Source of the DNA: Microbacterium mitrae
Lineage (GTDB): Bacteria > Actinomycetota > Actinomycetes > Actinomycetales > Microbacteriaceae
DNA: 64,000 nt
Direction of reading: 5' to 3'
Assembly (NCBI RefSeq): GCF_008017445.1
Contig: NZ_VRSW01000001.1
Span: forward strand, 868,001 to 932,000
A model generated the notes under the pieces. The model was not told the DNA's origin. It saw nothing but the letters and a program-made list of their open reading frames with translations, and did no database searches. A program made the translations under genes and the position numbers. How positions within the stretch are numbered: position 1 is the stretch's first letter; each line of letters starts with the position of its first letter. Positions 34,437-42,829 of this stretch are shown here, in pieces.

Positions 34437-35440
34437 TGCTCCTCCTCCTTCAAAGAGTTGCGGATGTAGCCGATGGAGAGGGTGAGCAGAATGAGCACCA
34501 TGATCACTCCGATGGCGCTCGTCATTCCGTAGTCACCGGCACCCAGCCGATAAAGGTACGTGCCGAGCACGTTCGTTTCGCTCGCCGTGCCACCACGGCT
34601 CTGCAGCGCGTACACCTGCGTAAAGATGTTGAGGTTCCAAATCACCTGCAGCACGAGCACCACGGTGAAGACGCTGCGCAGGTACGGGAAGACGATGAAG
34701 CGGAACCGGCGCAGCCCCGTGGTTCCATCCAATGCGGCAGCCTCCAACACCTCACCAGGAACCTGGCCGAGGGCGGCGTACAGCGTGAAGACAACAAAGG
34801 GCACACCCATCCACACCACGACGATCACGACAATGGCCATGAAGGTCCAGGGGTTTGCGAGCCACGAGTGATTCGTGAAGTTGCTACTGCCCGTGATGGT
34901 GTTCAGCGCCCAGTTGAAAACGCCGTACTGGGTGTCAAAGATCCAGCCCCAGACGACGGTTGACGCCAGCGGCGGCATCGACCACGCCAACAGCAGGCCG
35001 ACCGAAACCAGGATGCGCGCCCAGCGGGACAGCTTGGTCATGAGCACCGCAATGAGCGTGCCCAGCAGCATGATGCAGGCGGTGATGACGACCATGAGCC
35101 CGAGGCTGCGAAGCAGCACCATCGGAAAGTCGCTCTGGGTCAGAATGTCGACGTAGTTTTCGAAACCAACGAAGTCGGGCCAGGTGCCCTGCACCTTGTT
35201 CTTCGTGGTCAGATTGGTGAAGGACTGAATCACCATCAGCACGGCGGGGTAACCCACCAGCACGCCCAGCACGATCAGCGCGGGCGTCAGCAGACCCCAT
35301 CCGCCGAGCGCTTCGCGGAGGGTGCGCTTGCGGGCACGCTCCTCGGCATCCCGGGCAGCCTGCAGCTCGGGAGTATCGCCGTCGCGAGCGACGGGCTTCT
35401 CGTTCAACGCTTCATCATCGCGTGTCACGGTGGCGCTCAT
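34433..35440 (-). CDS. Sugar ABC transporter permease, MalF type
   Basis: 335 residues, about six membrane segments, and the EAA loop VLEAAALDGTTGLRRFRFI. Start at the ATG after AAGGAC. The N-terminus is a 45-residue charged tail. It pairs with the MalG-type permease, with which it overlaps by four bases (ATGA). Confidence 0.9.
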   Translation of the reverse strand: MSATVTRDDEALNEKPVARDGDTPELQAARDAEERARKRTLREALGGWGLLTPALIVLGVLVGYPAVLMVIQSFTNLTTKNKVQGTWPDFVGFENYVDILTQSDFPMVLLRSLGLMVVITACIMLLGTLIAVLMTKLSRWARILVSVGLLLAWSMPPLASTVVWGWIFDTQYGVFNWALNTITGSSNFTNHSWLANPWTFMAIVVIVVVWMGVPFVVFTLYAALGQVPGEVLEAAALDGTTGLRRFRFIVFPYLRSVFTVVLVLQVIWNLNIFTQVYALQSRGGTASETNVLGTYLYRLGAGDYGMTSAIGVIMVLILLTLSIGYIRNSLKEEEQ

Positions 35441-35465
35441 GCGCAGTCCTTCCTGGCAAAAAGGA

Positions 35466-35504
35466 AGGGGCTCCGGTTGTGTGTGGATGATCCCCGGAGC
35501 CCCT
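35466..35504 (-). terminator. Intra-operon hairpin between SBP and permeases
   Basis: 11-bp stem (35494-35504 with 35466-35476) then CTTCCTTTTTG on the minus strand, just after the binding-protein stop. Position suggests partial termination, giving the usual excess of binding protein over permeases. Confidence 0.7.
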
Positions 35505-35515
35505 CCAGCTTGTTA

Positions 35516-36793
35516 CTACTTGTTGAGGATCTCTTCGATCTTCTTGTCGAGCTCCTCGGCCAGCGTCTTCACGTCGCCACCCTGGGCGATCTTGACGAGC
35601 GTGTCGGGGATAACAAGGGAAGCCTCAACGCCAGCCCAGTTTGCGCTAGCAGGAACGGCGCGCGATGCGGCCGTTGCCTCAGCAGATGCCTTGGTGATCT
35701 CGTCGTCCGGCAGGAACTGCGCCTGCGTCGTCAGCGCCGGGATCAGACCGTTCTCGGCCATGATCTTCTGGTAGCCGTCCGACAGCATGATGGCGACGGC
35801 AGCCTTCGCCTTCTCCTGTGCGTCCGACTTGAAGGCAACGGCGATCGAGGAACCACCGGCAAACACCGGTGCAGCCTCGCCAGCCTTCATGCCGGGAAGC
35901 GGCATGGCCTTGAGGTCCTTACCGTAGGTGTCGGGGCAGCCCGGGTTCTCGGCGTCAGCGGCAGCCAGGATCGACCACTTAACCCACGACGGAGCCGAGA
36001 GGAATCCGGTCTCGCCAGCGCAGAACGGAACCTGCGGGTCCTGCTCGTTGGAGTCGGCCGGAGCGACGTTCGCGTTCAGGTAGACGTCTTGCAACATCTC
36101 AAGACCCTTGATGGACTCGGGAGAAGAGAACTGTGCATCCCACGTGTCGCCATCCTGCACGGCAACTTCGCCGCCGTTTGCCCAGACAAACGCAAGTGCG
36201 TTGTACCAGTCCTTGCCCGGTGCCCAAATGCCCGAGCGCGTGTCGGTCTTCATGGCCTTACCGGCAGCAACATACTCGTCGAGCGTTGCCGGAGCCTCGC
36301 CCGTGAATACCTCGGGCGAGTAGAAGACGATGCGCGATCCGGCGTAGTACGGAACCGCGTACAGTGCGTCATCTGCGGTGCCGAGCTCGACGAAGCTCTG
36401 CAGCATGGCGTCGCCACCGAGTGCTTCCTTCTCGCTCGTGATGTCGAGGAACAGACCCTGGTCGATGAAGCCCTGAGCCTGGGTGTTGCCAACCTCGACG
36501 ACGTCGGGAGCATCGCTCGAGCCGAGCGCTGCGACATAGGCGTCGTTGGTGTCAGCCCACGTCTTCTCTTCGATCGCGAGGGTCCAGCCCTCGTTCTCCG
36601 CTTCGAACGTGGTCTTGAGGTACTCGCGTGCGGCATCGGGGGTGTCGCTACCGATGATCCAGACGGTAAGTTCGCCCGTTTCGGCCGAGCCTCCGTCGCC
36701 GCCGTTGCCGCCGTCGTTGGCAGCGCTGGAGCAACCCGCAAGCGCGAGAGCGGCAATGCCAAATGTGGCTACCGCTGCGAGCTTCCGGTTCAT
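35516..36793 (-). CDS. Sugar-binding lipoprotein of ABC importer
   Basis: 425 residues. Signal peptide with lipobox ALAGC (Cys21), Gly-rich linker, then a family 1 solute-binding domain (TVWIIGSDTPDAAREYL, DAPDVVEVGNTQ, FAGGSSIAVA). Start chosen at the ATG after AAAGGAC. Given the ROK kinase and nagB downstream it most likely binds GlcNAc or chito-oligosaccharides, functionally like NgcE or DasA of Streptomyces. Ligand assignment is contextual. Confidence 0.88.
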   Translation of the reverse strand: MNRKLAAVATFGIAALALAGCSSAANDGGNGGDGGSAETGELTVWIIGSDTPDAAREYLKTTFEAENEGWTLAIEEKTWADTNDAYVAALGSSDAPDVVEVGNTQAQGFIDQGLFLDITSEKEALGGDAMLQSFVELGTADDALYAVPYYAGSRIVFYSPEVFTGEAPATLDEYVAAGKAMKTDTRSGIWAPGKDWYNALAFVWANGGEVAVQDGDTWDAQFSSPESIKGLEMLQDVYLNANVAPADSNEQDPQVPFCAGETGFLSAPSWVKWSILAAADAENPGCPDTYGKDLKAMPLPGMKAGEAAPVFAGGSSIAVAFKSDAQEKAKAAVAIMLSDGYQKIMAENGLIPALTTQAQFLPDDEITKASAEATAASRAVPASANWAGVEASLVIPDTLVKIAQGGDVKTLAEELDKKIEEILNK

Positions 36794-36848
36794 AGTTTGT
36801 CCTTTGTTTCTTGGCGGGTGGGTGGGCGTGACGCCCGAAAGGAATGTC

Positions 36849-38036
36849 TTACGACACTCCAAGTTGAGTCGCGAGCACCGTTACCGCGGCGCCGCGCAAA
36901 ACAATGTCTGCCCCTTGTTCCGACATTCGAAGCTGAATGTTGTCGTGAACCTGAGCGAGGGTGCGGGCGCGGATTGTCTCGCGCGCGGTCTCGATCAAGA
37001 TTCCGCCGAGCAAATCTTCTGGGCCGGCAATAACGATCTCGGAAAGATCGAGAACACCGATCACGGGAGCGAGCGCAATGCCGAGGCGTTCGCCCGCGTC
37101 GCGCAGTACGCCGTCGCGGTCGCCGGTGGCGGCGATGCGGTCGATCAGCGCCGGAACAGCGAGCCACGCTTCGAGACAGCCCACCTTGCCGCACGCGCAG
37201 AGCGGGCCACCATCGGTGGCGACCGTGACGTGGCCGATTTCACCAGCGGCAAAGTGCCCGCCGATCATGGCCTGACCTGCCGCCAGCAGCCCAGAGCCGA
37301 CACCGAGGCCGACGCGAATCAGCAGGGTGTCTGCCGTTGCTCCGCCAAAGGTCTGCTCGGCGAGCACGGCGACGTTCGCGTCGTTCGCAACGACAACGGG
37401 CAGCCCGACGGCGTCACGAACGCGCTCGCACATCGGCGCGTTGCGCCAGCCGAAGTTGGGCGCGGTGAGCACGACGCCGTTGAGGTCGACGATACCAGGG
37501 GTACCGATGCCGATACCCAGGAGCGGTGCGGTGGCGCTGGCGACCAACTCGCGGGCGAGGTCAGCGGTCACATCGAGGGCGGCTTCGCCGGTGATTTCCC
37601 GCGATGTCTTGCGGTCAACGCGAACCACGATGTCGCCGTCGAGGGTCATCACGGCACCGCGGAAGAAGTCAGGCTCAGACAGATCGATGCTGATGATCTG
37701 GTGGCCTTCTCGGTCGATGTCGACCAGGGTCGCGGGCTTGCCCGGCCGGCTCCCCTCGCGAAGCCCCTTCTCGGTGACGATGCCATCGTCGATCAATTCG
37801 GCAACGAGGTCTGAGATCGTGACACGGGTCAGCCCGGTCTCACGCGAGAGGTCCGCACGGCTCATTGCGCCGTCATGGAACAGCGTCTGCAGCACCAGAG
37901 AACGGTTGTGGCTGCGGGCATGTTCGGGGAGAACCTTGCCGCGCGAACGTGCCGAACGCGCAGTGGGAAACTGCGCGACGCCCGTCGCGGGAGCTGCCTG
38001 TGGGGTTGCGCTACCTTGCGCGTCCGATGCCATCAT
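36849..38036 (-). CDS. ROK family transcriptional regulator (NagC/XylR type)
   Basis: 395 residues. An N-terminal winged helix (VLQTLFHDGAMSRADLSRETGLTRVTISDLV) precedes a ROK domain with VVANDANVAVLAE and the zinc motif CACGKVGCLEAW. Transcribed first in the amino-sugar operon, 55 bases before the lipoprotein gene. A near-perfect palindrome sits directly upstream of its start, so autoregulation is likely. A similar half-operator precedes the hexosaminidase-nagA pair. Confidence 0.9.
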   Translation of the reverse strand: MMASDAQGSATPQAAPATGVAQFPTARSARSRGKVLPEHARSHNRSLVLQTLFHDGAMSRADLSRETGLTRVTISDLVAELIDDGIVTEKGLREGSRPGKPATLVDIDREGHQIISIDLSEPDFFRGAVMTLDGDIVVRVDRKTSREITGEAALDVTADLARELVASATAPLLGIGIGTPGIVDLNGVVLTAPNFGWRNAPMCERVRDAVGLPVVVANDANVAVLAEQTFGGATADTLLIRVGLGVGSGLLAAGQAMIGGHFAAGEIGHVTVATDGGPLCACGKVGCLEAWLAVPALIDRIAATGDRDGVLRDAGERLGIALAPVIGVLDLSEIVIAGPEDLLGGILIETARETIRARTLAQVHDNIQLRMSEQGADIVLRGAAVTVLATQLGVS

Positions 38037-38039
38037 GAT

Positions 38040-38066
38040 GTTTGTTAGTAGACCTTACGAACAAAC
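38040..38066. promoter_or_regulatory. Palindromic operator of the ROK regulator
   Basis: Arms GTTTGTTAGTA (38040-38050) and TACGAACAAAC (38056-38066) are inverted repeats with one mismatch around GACCT. It lies three bases before the regulator ATG, so it also covers the translation start zone. The core GTTAG-N5-CTTAC recurs at 24521-24535. Confidence 0.75.
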
Positions 38067-38114
38067 CTGAATGCAAGGGGCGGGAGCAAAAAACCGATCC
38101 CTGTTATGGATTCG

Positions 38115-38639
38115 TTACTTCTGCCTCACGTCCGCGACAAGCTCCGCGATGATCCTTTCGCGCTCCGCGCGTGTGCGTGGCACACCCGGCACCCCGGGCG
38201 TGCGCTGCGCTGGGCGCGGCCCATCGAGCGGACGATACGAGATGCCCCACTCCTCCAGGCGTTGCAGGTGCGTCGGCAGCAGCCTCGCAAAGTCTGGTCC
38301 GGCCGTCGATGGTGCAACCAACGCCACGTTCTGGGCTTCGCCGCTCGCATCATCGAGGCGGGCCGTCGGAACCAGGGAGGCGACGATGCGCGTCGTCGTG
38401 CCGGAGGCGATGGTTCCGTCGCCAACACGACCCGGCGAAAGAGCGAGCCCCGATGCGTCGATCTCAATGGTTCCGGGCGGAAAATCGCCGTCTGGGTAGG
38501 CGCCAATGGCGACGATGCGTCGCCCCTCGATCACAACATCGCGCCCGCCGTCTCGGCCATGAACGGCGACATTGCGGTAGACGCGAGTACGGCCCTGGCG
38601 CGCGAGAGACGGACTGAGGGTGGCGAGGTTGAGGGTCAC
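38115..38639 (-). CDS. Hypothetical protein with amidohydrolase-like N-terminal strand region
   Basis: 174 residues from a GTG start. A TACACT -10-like box 7 bases upstream suggests a leaderless mRNA. Residues about 19-60 (VYRNVAVHGRDG, VVIEGRRIVAIGAY, IEIDASGLALSPG) look like the beta-sandwich start of amidohydrolases. No HxH metal motif or barrel follows; instead there is an unrelated 110-residue tail ending RAERERIIAELVAD. It may be a stand-alone small protein or a truncated hydrolase. Low certainty about function, moderate that it is coding. Confidence 0.5.
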   Translation of the reverse strand: MTLNLATLSPSLARQGRTRVYRNVAVHGRDGGRDVVIEGRRIVAIGAYPDGDFPPGTIEIDASGLALSPGRVGDGTIASGTTTRIVASLVPTARLDDASGEAQNVALVAPSTAGPDFARLLPTHLQRLEEWGISYRPLDGPRPAQRTPGVPGVPRTRAERERIIAELVADVRQK

Positions 38640-38823
38640 GGCGCCAGTGTAGGGGCACGTCGACGGCGCCAGCCAAACGGCGCCGCTCGCGCCTTGCCTG
38701 CCGGCAGTTCGTGGTGTGCAGGAACTCGCCAGGCAATCGCGACAGAACCGTGATCCGATCCCGCCTTTTCTCCCATCCACCTCAATTACCATGGAGGCCG
38801 GGGACAGAAGAAGGGGGCCCGCA

Positions 38824-40563
38824 ATGGCCAACGCTCACGACGAGAACGACAGCGCGCCGGAGAATCTCACCGACGACGCAGCCGATGGCGATGCCGTCGT
38901 CGCAGAATCCGCTACCGACGCGAGTGCCGACGACGCAGCCGTCGAGGTTGTCGACGATGCTGAGGTCGTTGATGTCGTTGAGGCTGACGTTGTTGAAGAT
39001 TATGACGTTGTTGATGATGACCTTGTCGTTGATGACGCGACGGCGACTGTCGTAGCCGAGGTTGCAGACGCCGAGCCGACTGCGGTAATCGGAACTGCCG
39101 CGGCGGCGTCCGAGGTTGCGGCCGCAGAGGCGACCGTTGCGGCAGAGGCTCCCGCTCAGACCGTTGGTAGCGACGGGCAGGTTTATGCCTGGGCACCCGC
39201 GAACGACCAGCCGAAGAAGAAGCGCAAGCGCCGCTGGCCGTGGATCGCCATTCCGGCCGCGGGTGTCGTGACTGGTCTCGTGGTCGCATCGATGACGCTG
39301 ATCGCGCCCGGAGTGAGCGCGGCGGGTGTTCCGGTCGGCGGCTTGACGCAGTCGGCAGCAGCCAACGCAATCACGGCGCGAGTCGCCGACGCTACCGTCA
39401 CGCTCGAGACCGCGAACGGACCGGTAACCCTGACGGGCGCCGATCTGGGCGCGACCATCGACGCCGAGTCCGTGGCCAAGCAAGCTTTCGACGCCGCACC
39501 AGCGTGGAAGGTCGGCAGCTGGGGCAGCGAAGCCTCACCGACGCCGATTGAAATCGACGCCGACAAGGCGCTCGCCGCACTCCGCGAAGCGCTGCCAGAC
39601 TCCTACGTTGACCCGGTTGATGCCGAGCTCGTGCTCAACAAGACCACCGGCGCCTACACCGTTACCCCCGCGGTAGACGGCAAGGGGGTTCCGCTTGACA
39701 CCGTGCGCGCCGCCCTCGAAGAAGCCGTCGCGTCTGACAGCGCCACCGCCACAATCGAGGTCACCACCGCGCCAATGCCCGCAGCGCTCACGACTGAAGA
39801 GGCGCAAGCCGCCGCTGACGAGGTCAATGCGTTGACGTCGGATATCGGCTTCTACGTCGCAGACGAGCGCACGGTTCCGGTCGATGCAGCCACCGCGGCA
39901 ACCTGGATCACGCCCTCCGTTAACGACGAGGGTGACCTGACGATCACGGCAAACGAAGCCGAGATTTCGAAGTTCACCGCGACGCTCCCCGAGAAGGTCG
40001 ATCGTCCGGCTGTTGACGGCGTCAAGCTCGTTGACCGCCAGGGCAACCAGCTGCCGGATTCGATTTACACGAAGGAAGGCGTGCAGGGCCGCACGATCGG
40101 CGACGTTTCGAAGATCGCGGGCGAGTTTGCCACGCAGCTCGAAGCGGGCAACGGTCACTACGCGCTGACCGTCACGACCGTCGAGCCAAAGCAGACCACG
40201 CTGGAGCGCTGGATTGAGGTCGACGTCAGCGAGCAGACCGTGTACGTATGGGAGAACGACGAGATTGTGCGCGTCATGCTCACGTCTTCGGGCCTCGGCG
40301 AGCACGAGTCAACGCGCGGCACGTTCCGCATCAACTCGCACGTTGTCATGCAAGACATGGGTTGCGTGCCCGGCTATGACTACTGCACCAAAGACGTCAA
40401 GTGGGTCATGTACTACCACGGCGACGAGGCGTTCCACGGCACGTGGTGGCACAGCAACTTCGGCAACAAGATGAGCCACGGTTGCATGAACCTCAGCGAG
40501 GCCAATGCGAAGTGGCTGTGGGACTGGACCCCCATCGACACCGAAGTTTGGGTGCACGACTAA
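38824..40563 (+). CDS. L,D-transpeptidase (YkuD) with PG-binding repeats
   Basis: 579 residues. An acidic, Val/Asp/Ala-rich cytoplasmic part of about 120 residues ends in a basic patch (KKKRKRRW). A single membrane helix follows from about Trp138. Two PG_binding_4-like domains (to about 440) precede the YkuD domain with the HxxSHGCxN-type active site (Cys554 in SHGCMN). It cross-links peptidoglycan 3-3 bonds or attaches proteins outside the membrane. The start after GGGGG was preferred to an ATG 33 bases upstream. The very acidic N-terminus is unusual for the family. Confidence 0.9.
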   Translation: MANAHDENDSAPENLTDDAADGDAVVAESATDASADDAAVEVVDDAEVVDVVEADVVEDYDVVDDDLVVDDATATVVAEVADAEPTAVIGTAAAASEVAAAEATVAAEAPAQTVGSDGQVYAWAPANDQPKKKRKRRWPWIAIPAAGVVTGLVVASMTLIAPGVSAAGVPVGGLTQSAAANAITARVADATVTLETANGPVTLTGADLGATIDAESVAKQAFDAAPAWKVGSWGSEASPTPIEIDADKALAALREALPDSYVDPVDAELVLNKTTGAYTVTPAVDGKGVPLDTVRAALEEAVASDSATATIEVTTAPMPAALTTEEAQAAADEVNALTSDIGFYVADERTVPVDAATAATWITPSVNDEGDLTITANEAEISKFTATLPEKVDRPAVDGVKLVDRQGNQLPDSIYTKEGVQGRTIGDVSKIAGEFATQLEAGNGHYALTVTTVEPKQTTLERWIEVDVSEQTVYVWENDEIVRVMLTSSGLGEHESTRGTFRINSHVVMQDMGCVPGYDYCTKDVKWVMYYHGDEAFHGTWWHSNFGNKMSHGCMNLSEANAKWLWDWTPIDTEVWVHD

Positions 40564-40576
40564 GCACGGTTTTTCT

Positions 40577-40618
40577 CAGGGCCGCTCTTCGTTTTCGAAG
40601 GGCGGCCCTGACTTTTTT
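40577..40618 (+). terminator. Terminator after L,D-transpeptidase
   Basis: 15-bp stem (40577-40591 with 40596-40610, one G-T pair), loop TTTT, then ACTTTTTTAC. Confidence 0.9.
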
Positions 40619-40620
40619 AC

Positions 40621-40653
40621 GAAGAAATTCGGTACAGAAACGTGAATTTCTTC
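40621..40653. repeat. Inverted repeat in AT-rich spacer
   Basis: GAAGAAATTC (40621-40630) and GAATTTCTTC (40644-40653) are perfect inverted 10-mers, 13 bases apart, between the terminator and the GNAT gene. Could be an operator or a second weak hairpin; no gene in this spacer. Confidence 0.55.
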
Positions 40654-40776
40654 ACATCTGGAGTATTCGCAGATTTGTATGCACACCAGCGGTTTACTCA
40701 CGCGTCGCCGATGCTTTGCTCACACTTTCCGGTGAATTCTTGGCAATGTCGCGCGAATAGGCGTTAGCCTGTCCCC

Positions 40777-41232
40777 ATGACCGACCTCCGACTCGTAGAA
40801 CTCAGTGCGGCCACCATCGTCGCCGTTAACAAGCTGGGCCTCAAACCAGGCCAGGAGGCGTTTCTCGCCCCAATTTCTTATGGCATCGCAGCCACCGTCG
40901 TTAACCCCCAGACCACCTGGCAGCGCGTTGTACTCGATGGCGACGACGTCGTCGCCTTCGTGAGCGCAAACTTTGACCCGGACGCCATGGAAGAGCACTT
41001 CCGTAGCGTTCTCTGGCGTATCAACGTCGACGCCGACACCCAGCGACGCGGTATCGGCCGCTTCATTGTTGGCGAGCTTCGTAAGGTCGCCGCAGAGAAG
41101 GGCTTTGACCACGTCACCGTGATGTATGAAGCCGGCGAAGGCGGCCCCGAGCGATTCTTTGAGTCGGTGGGCTTCGCTCCCACCGGTGAAACCGACTACG
41201 GCGAGGTTGTCGCGCAGATCAGCGCCCCCTAA
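40777..41232 (+). CDS. GNAT family N-acetyltransferase
   Basis: 151 residues with the acetyl-CoA loop DTQRRGIGRFIVGELRKVA and the C-terminal FESVGFAPTGETDYGE. The opening RLVELSAATIVAVNKLGLKPGQ resembles diamine/spermidine acetyltransferases of the BltD/PaiA sort, so a polyamine substrate is possible. A TTAGCCT box 7 bases before the ATG suggests a leaderless transcript. Confidence 0.82.
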   Translation: MTDLRLVELSAATIVAVNKLGLKPGQEAFLAPISYGIAATVVNPQTTWQRVVLDGDDVVAFVSANFDPDAMEEHFRSVLWRINVDADTQRRGIGRFIVGELRKVAAEKGFDHVTVMYEAGEGGPERFFESVGFAPTGETDYGEVVAQISAP

Positions 41233-41246
41233 AGCCGCACAACGAA

Positions 41247-41284
41247 AAGAAGGCGGTGAGGACTCGAGTCCTCACCGCCTTCTT
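41247..41284. terminator. Bidirectional terminator, 19-bp palindrome
   Basis: Perfect palindrome centred on CTCGAG between convergent GNAT and membrane-protein genes; arms 41247-41265 and 41266-41284. Confidence 0.85.
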
Positions 41285-41292
41285 GCTGTTCG

Positions 41293-42018
41293 TTAGTTCG
41301 TTGACTGACCCTTGATCGGCAACACCTTGAAGCCCTTGGTGGCGCCTGATGCGGGAGGAATGACGACAACCAGCTCGCCATCCTTCTGCGTGGCGGCAAC
41401 GACCATGTCGGCCGGGAGGTTGGCGTGTACGGCAGAAGCCGAGACACCCTTGATAGCACCGGCTTTGGTCGCCTGACCGCTGAGCTGCTTGAGCGACTTC
41501 TTGTCGAGTGAGGCAACCCAACCGCCGAAGTGCATGGCCTGCTCATCAACCGTGCCAGCCGGCGCGTCGGCGCGGCCGATCAGCACGAGCGGAGCCGGCT
41601 TGTTGCCGTTCATGGCGTTGAGGCCCAGCGAGCGCTGAACGCCAACCCAACCACGCTGCTGGAACTCGGCAAACAACTTTGCGCCGGCACTCTTCTTCGT
41701 CGCGAAGTAGATGACGAGCAAAACGATGCCGAGTGGGATCAGCACGAGCGGCGCCCACACGTAGAGGTAGCGCCAAAACTCGGACACCGCAGAGCGGCGA
41801 CCCTCGAACGTGACGGCGTCGGGCGAGAGGAAGTAGCGCTCGATGAGCATCCAGTTCCAGTTCGACGCGGAGCCGAGCTGGAACAGGTTCATACCGATAC
41901 CGGCAGCCGCGACCACGAGAGACGCAATGGCACCGGTCAGAAGACCCTTGGGCTGCTTCACCGCGGCTGCGAAACCCGCCGGCGTTGACAATTGATTCTG
42001 AAGAGCTGCAATAGACAC
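41293..42018 (-). CDS. Membrane protein of unknown function
   Basis: 241 residues. Two membrane helices (about 27-48 and 88-108) flank a loop of about 40 residues; the cytosolic C-terminal half of 130 residues has beta-rich character and ends VLPIKGQSTN. It resembles conserved but unnamed Microbacteriaceae proteins. No partner gene overlaps it; the repeat array begins just upstream. Confidence 0.6.
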   Translation of the reverse strand: MSIAALQNQLSTPAGFAAAVKQPKGLLTGAIASLVVAAAGIGMNLFQLGSASNWNWMLIERYFLSPDAVTFEGRRSAVSEFWRYLYVWAPLVLIPLGIVLLVIYFATKKSAGAKLFAEFQQRGWVGVQRSLGLNAMNGNKPAPLVLIGRADAPAGTVDEQAMHFGGWVASLDKKSLKQLSGQATKAGAIKGVSASAVHANLPADMVVAATQKDGELVVVIPPASGATKGFKVLPIKGQSTN

Positions 42019-42164
42019 GGCGAGAGTCTATGTCATGACGGCGGCCCTGACCCAATATCACCCCGTTACCGGCCCAATTCCCCCGCCCAATCCCCCTGGT
42101 TCCGTGGGCTCCGCTGGTTCCGTGCGCTCTCCTGGTTACGCGCTCTGCCCTGGTTCCGCGCGCT

Positions 42165-42731
42165 GTCCTGGTTCCGTGCGCTGCGGAACCATGGGACACG
42201 CGGCAGCAGGAGATTACGCCGACGGAAGGAGATCAGGCCGAAATACTCCGTCCCCCACGTGAATCTCCTTCCCTCGCGTTAACGAACCCGCCTCACACAG
42301 CCCGTGGTTCCGCGCGCTGCGGAACCACGAGCCACGCGGCAGCAGGAGATTACGCTGACGGAAGGAGATCAGGCCGAAATGCTCCGCCTCCCACGTGAAT
42401 CTCCTTCCCTCGCGTTAACGAAACCGCGCTCACACAGCCCGTGGTTCCGCGCGCTTCGGAACCACGAGCCACGCGGCAGCAGGAGATTACGCCGACGGAA
42501 GGAGATCTGGCCGAAGCACTCCGTCTCCCACGTGAATCTCCTTCCCTCGCGTTAACGAACCCGCGCGCCACGCACGCGAGGCGGGCATCGGCTACCCACA
42601 AACCCGCTGGCCCCGCCCCCTAGTTCCGCGCGCTGCGGAACCACGAGCCACGTGGCAGCGGGAGATTACGCCGGCAGCAGGAGATCTGGCCGAAATACTC
42701 CGTCACCCACGTGAATCTCCTTCCCTCGCGT
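42165..42731. repeat. Two-hairpin repeat array, copies 1-4
   Basis: Four related units with cores at 42200-42287, 42336-42423, 42473-42560 and 42652-42731; the first three have a 136-137-bp period. Each unit has hairpin 1, for example GTGGTTCCGC with GCGGAACCAC at 42304-42328, then GGCAGCAGGAGATTACG, then hairpin 2 with arms GGAAGGAGAT and ATCTCCTTCC around a 38-base loop, then CCTCGCG(TTAACGA). Copy 4 is more diverged. The array fills most of the 811-base gap between the membrane protein start (42018) and the AbiEi/DUF559 gene. Nothing here looks coding: the frames are repeat shadows. Confidence 0.85.
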
Positions 42732-42829
42732 GGGCGGCTCAACTCTCCACACACGCGAAACCGGTCTCGATTGTCCACAATTGGGCTGGACTCGTCCAAC
42801 ACACAACCACGCGCCGCCAGGGTGGATGC

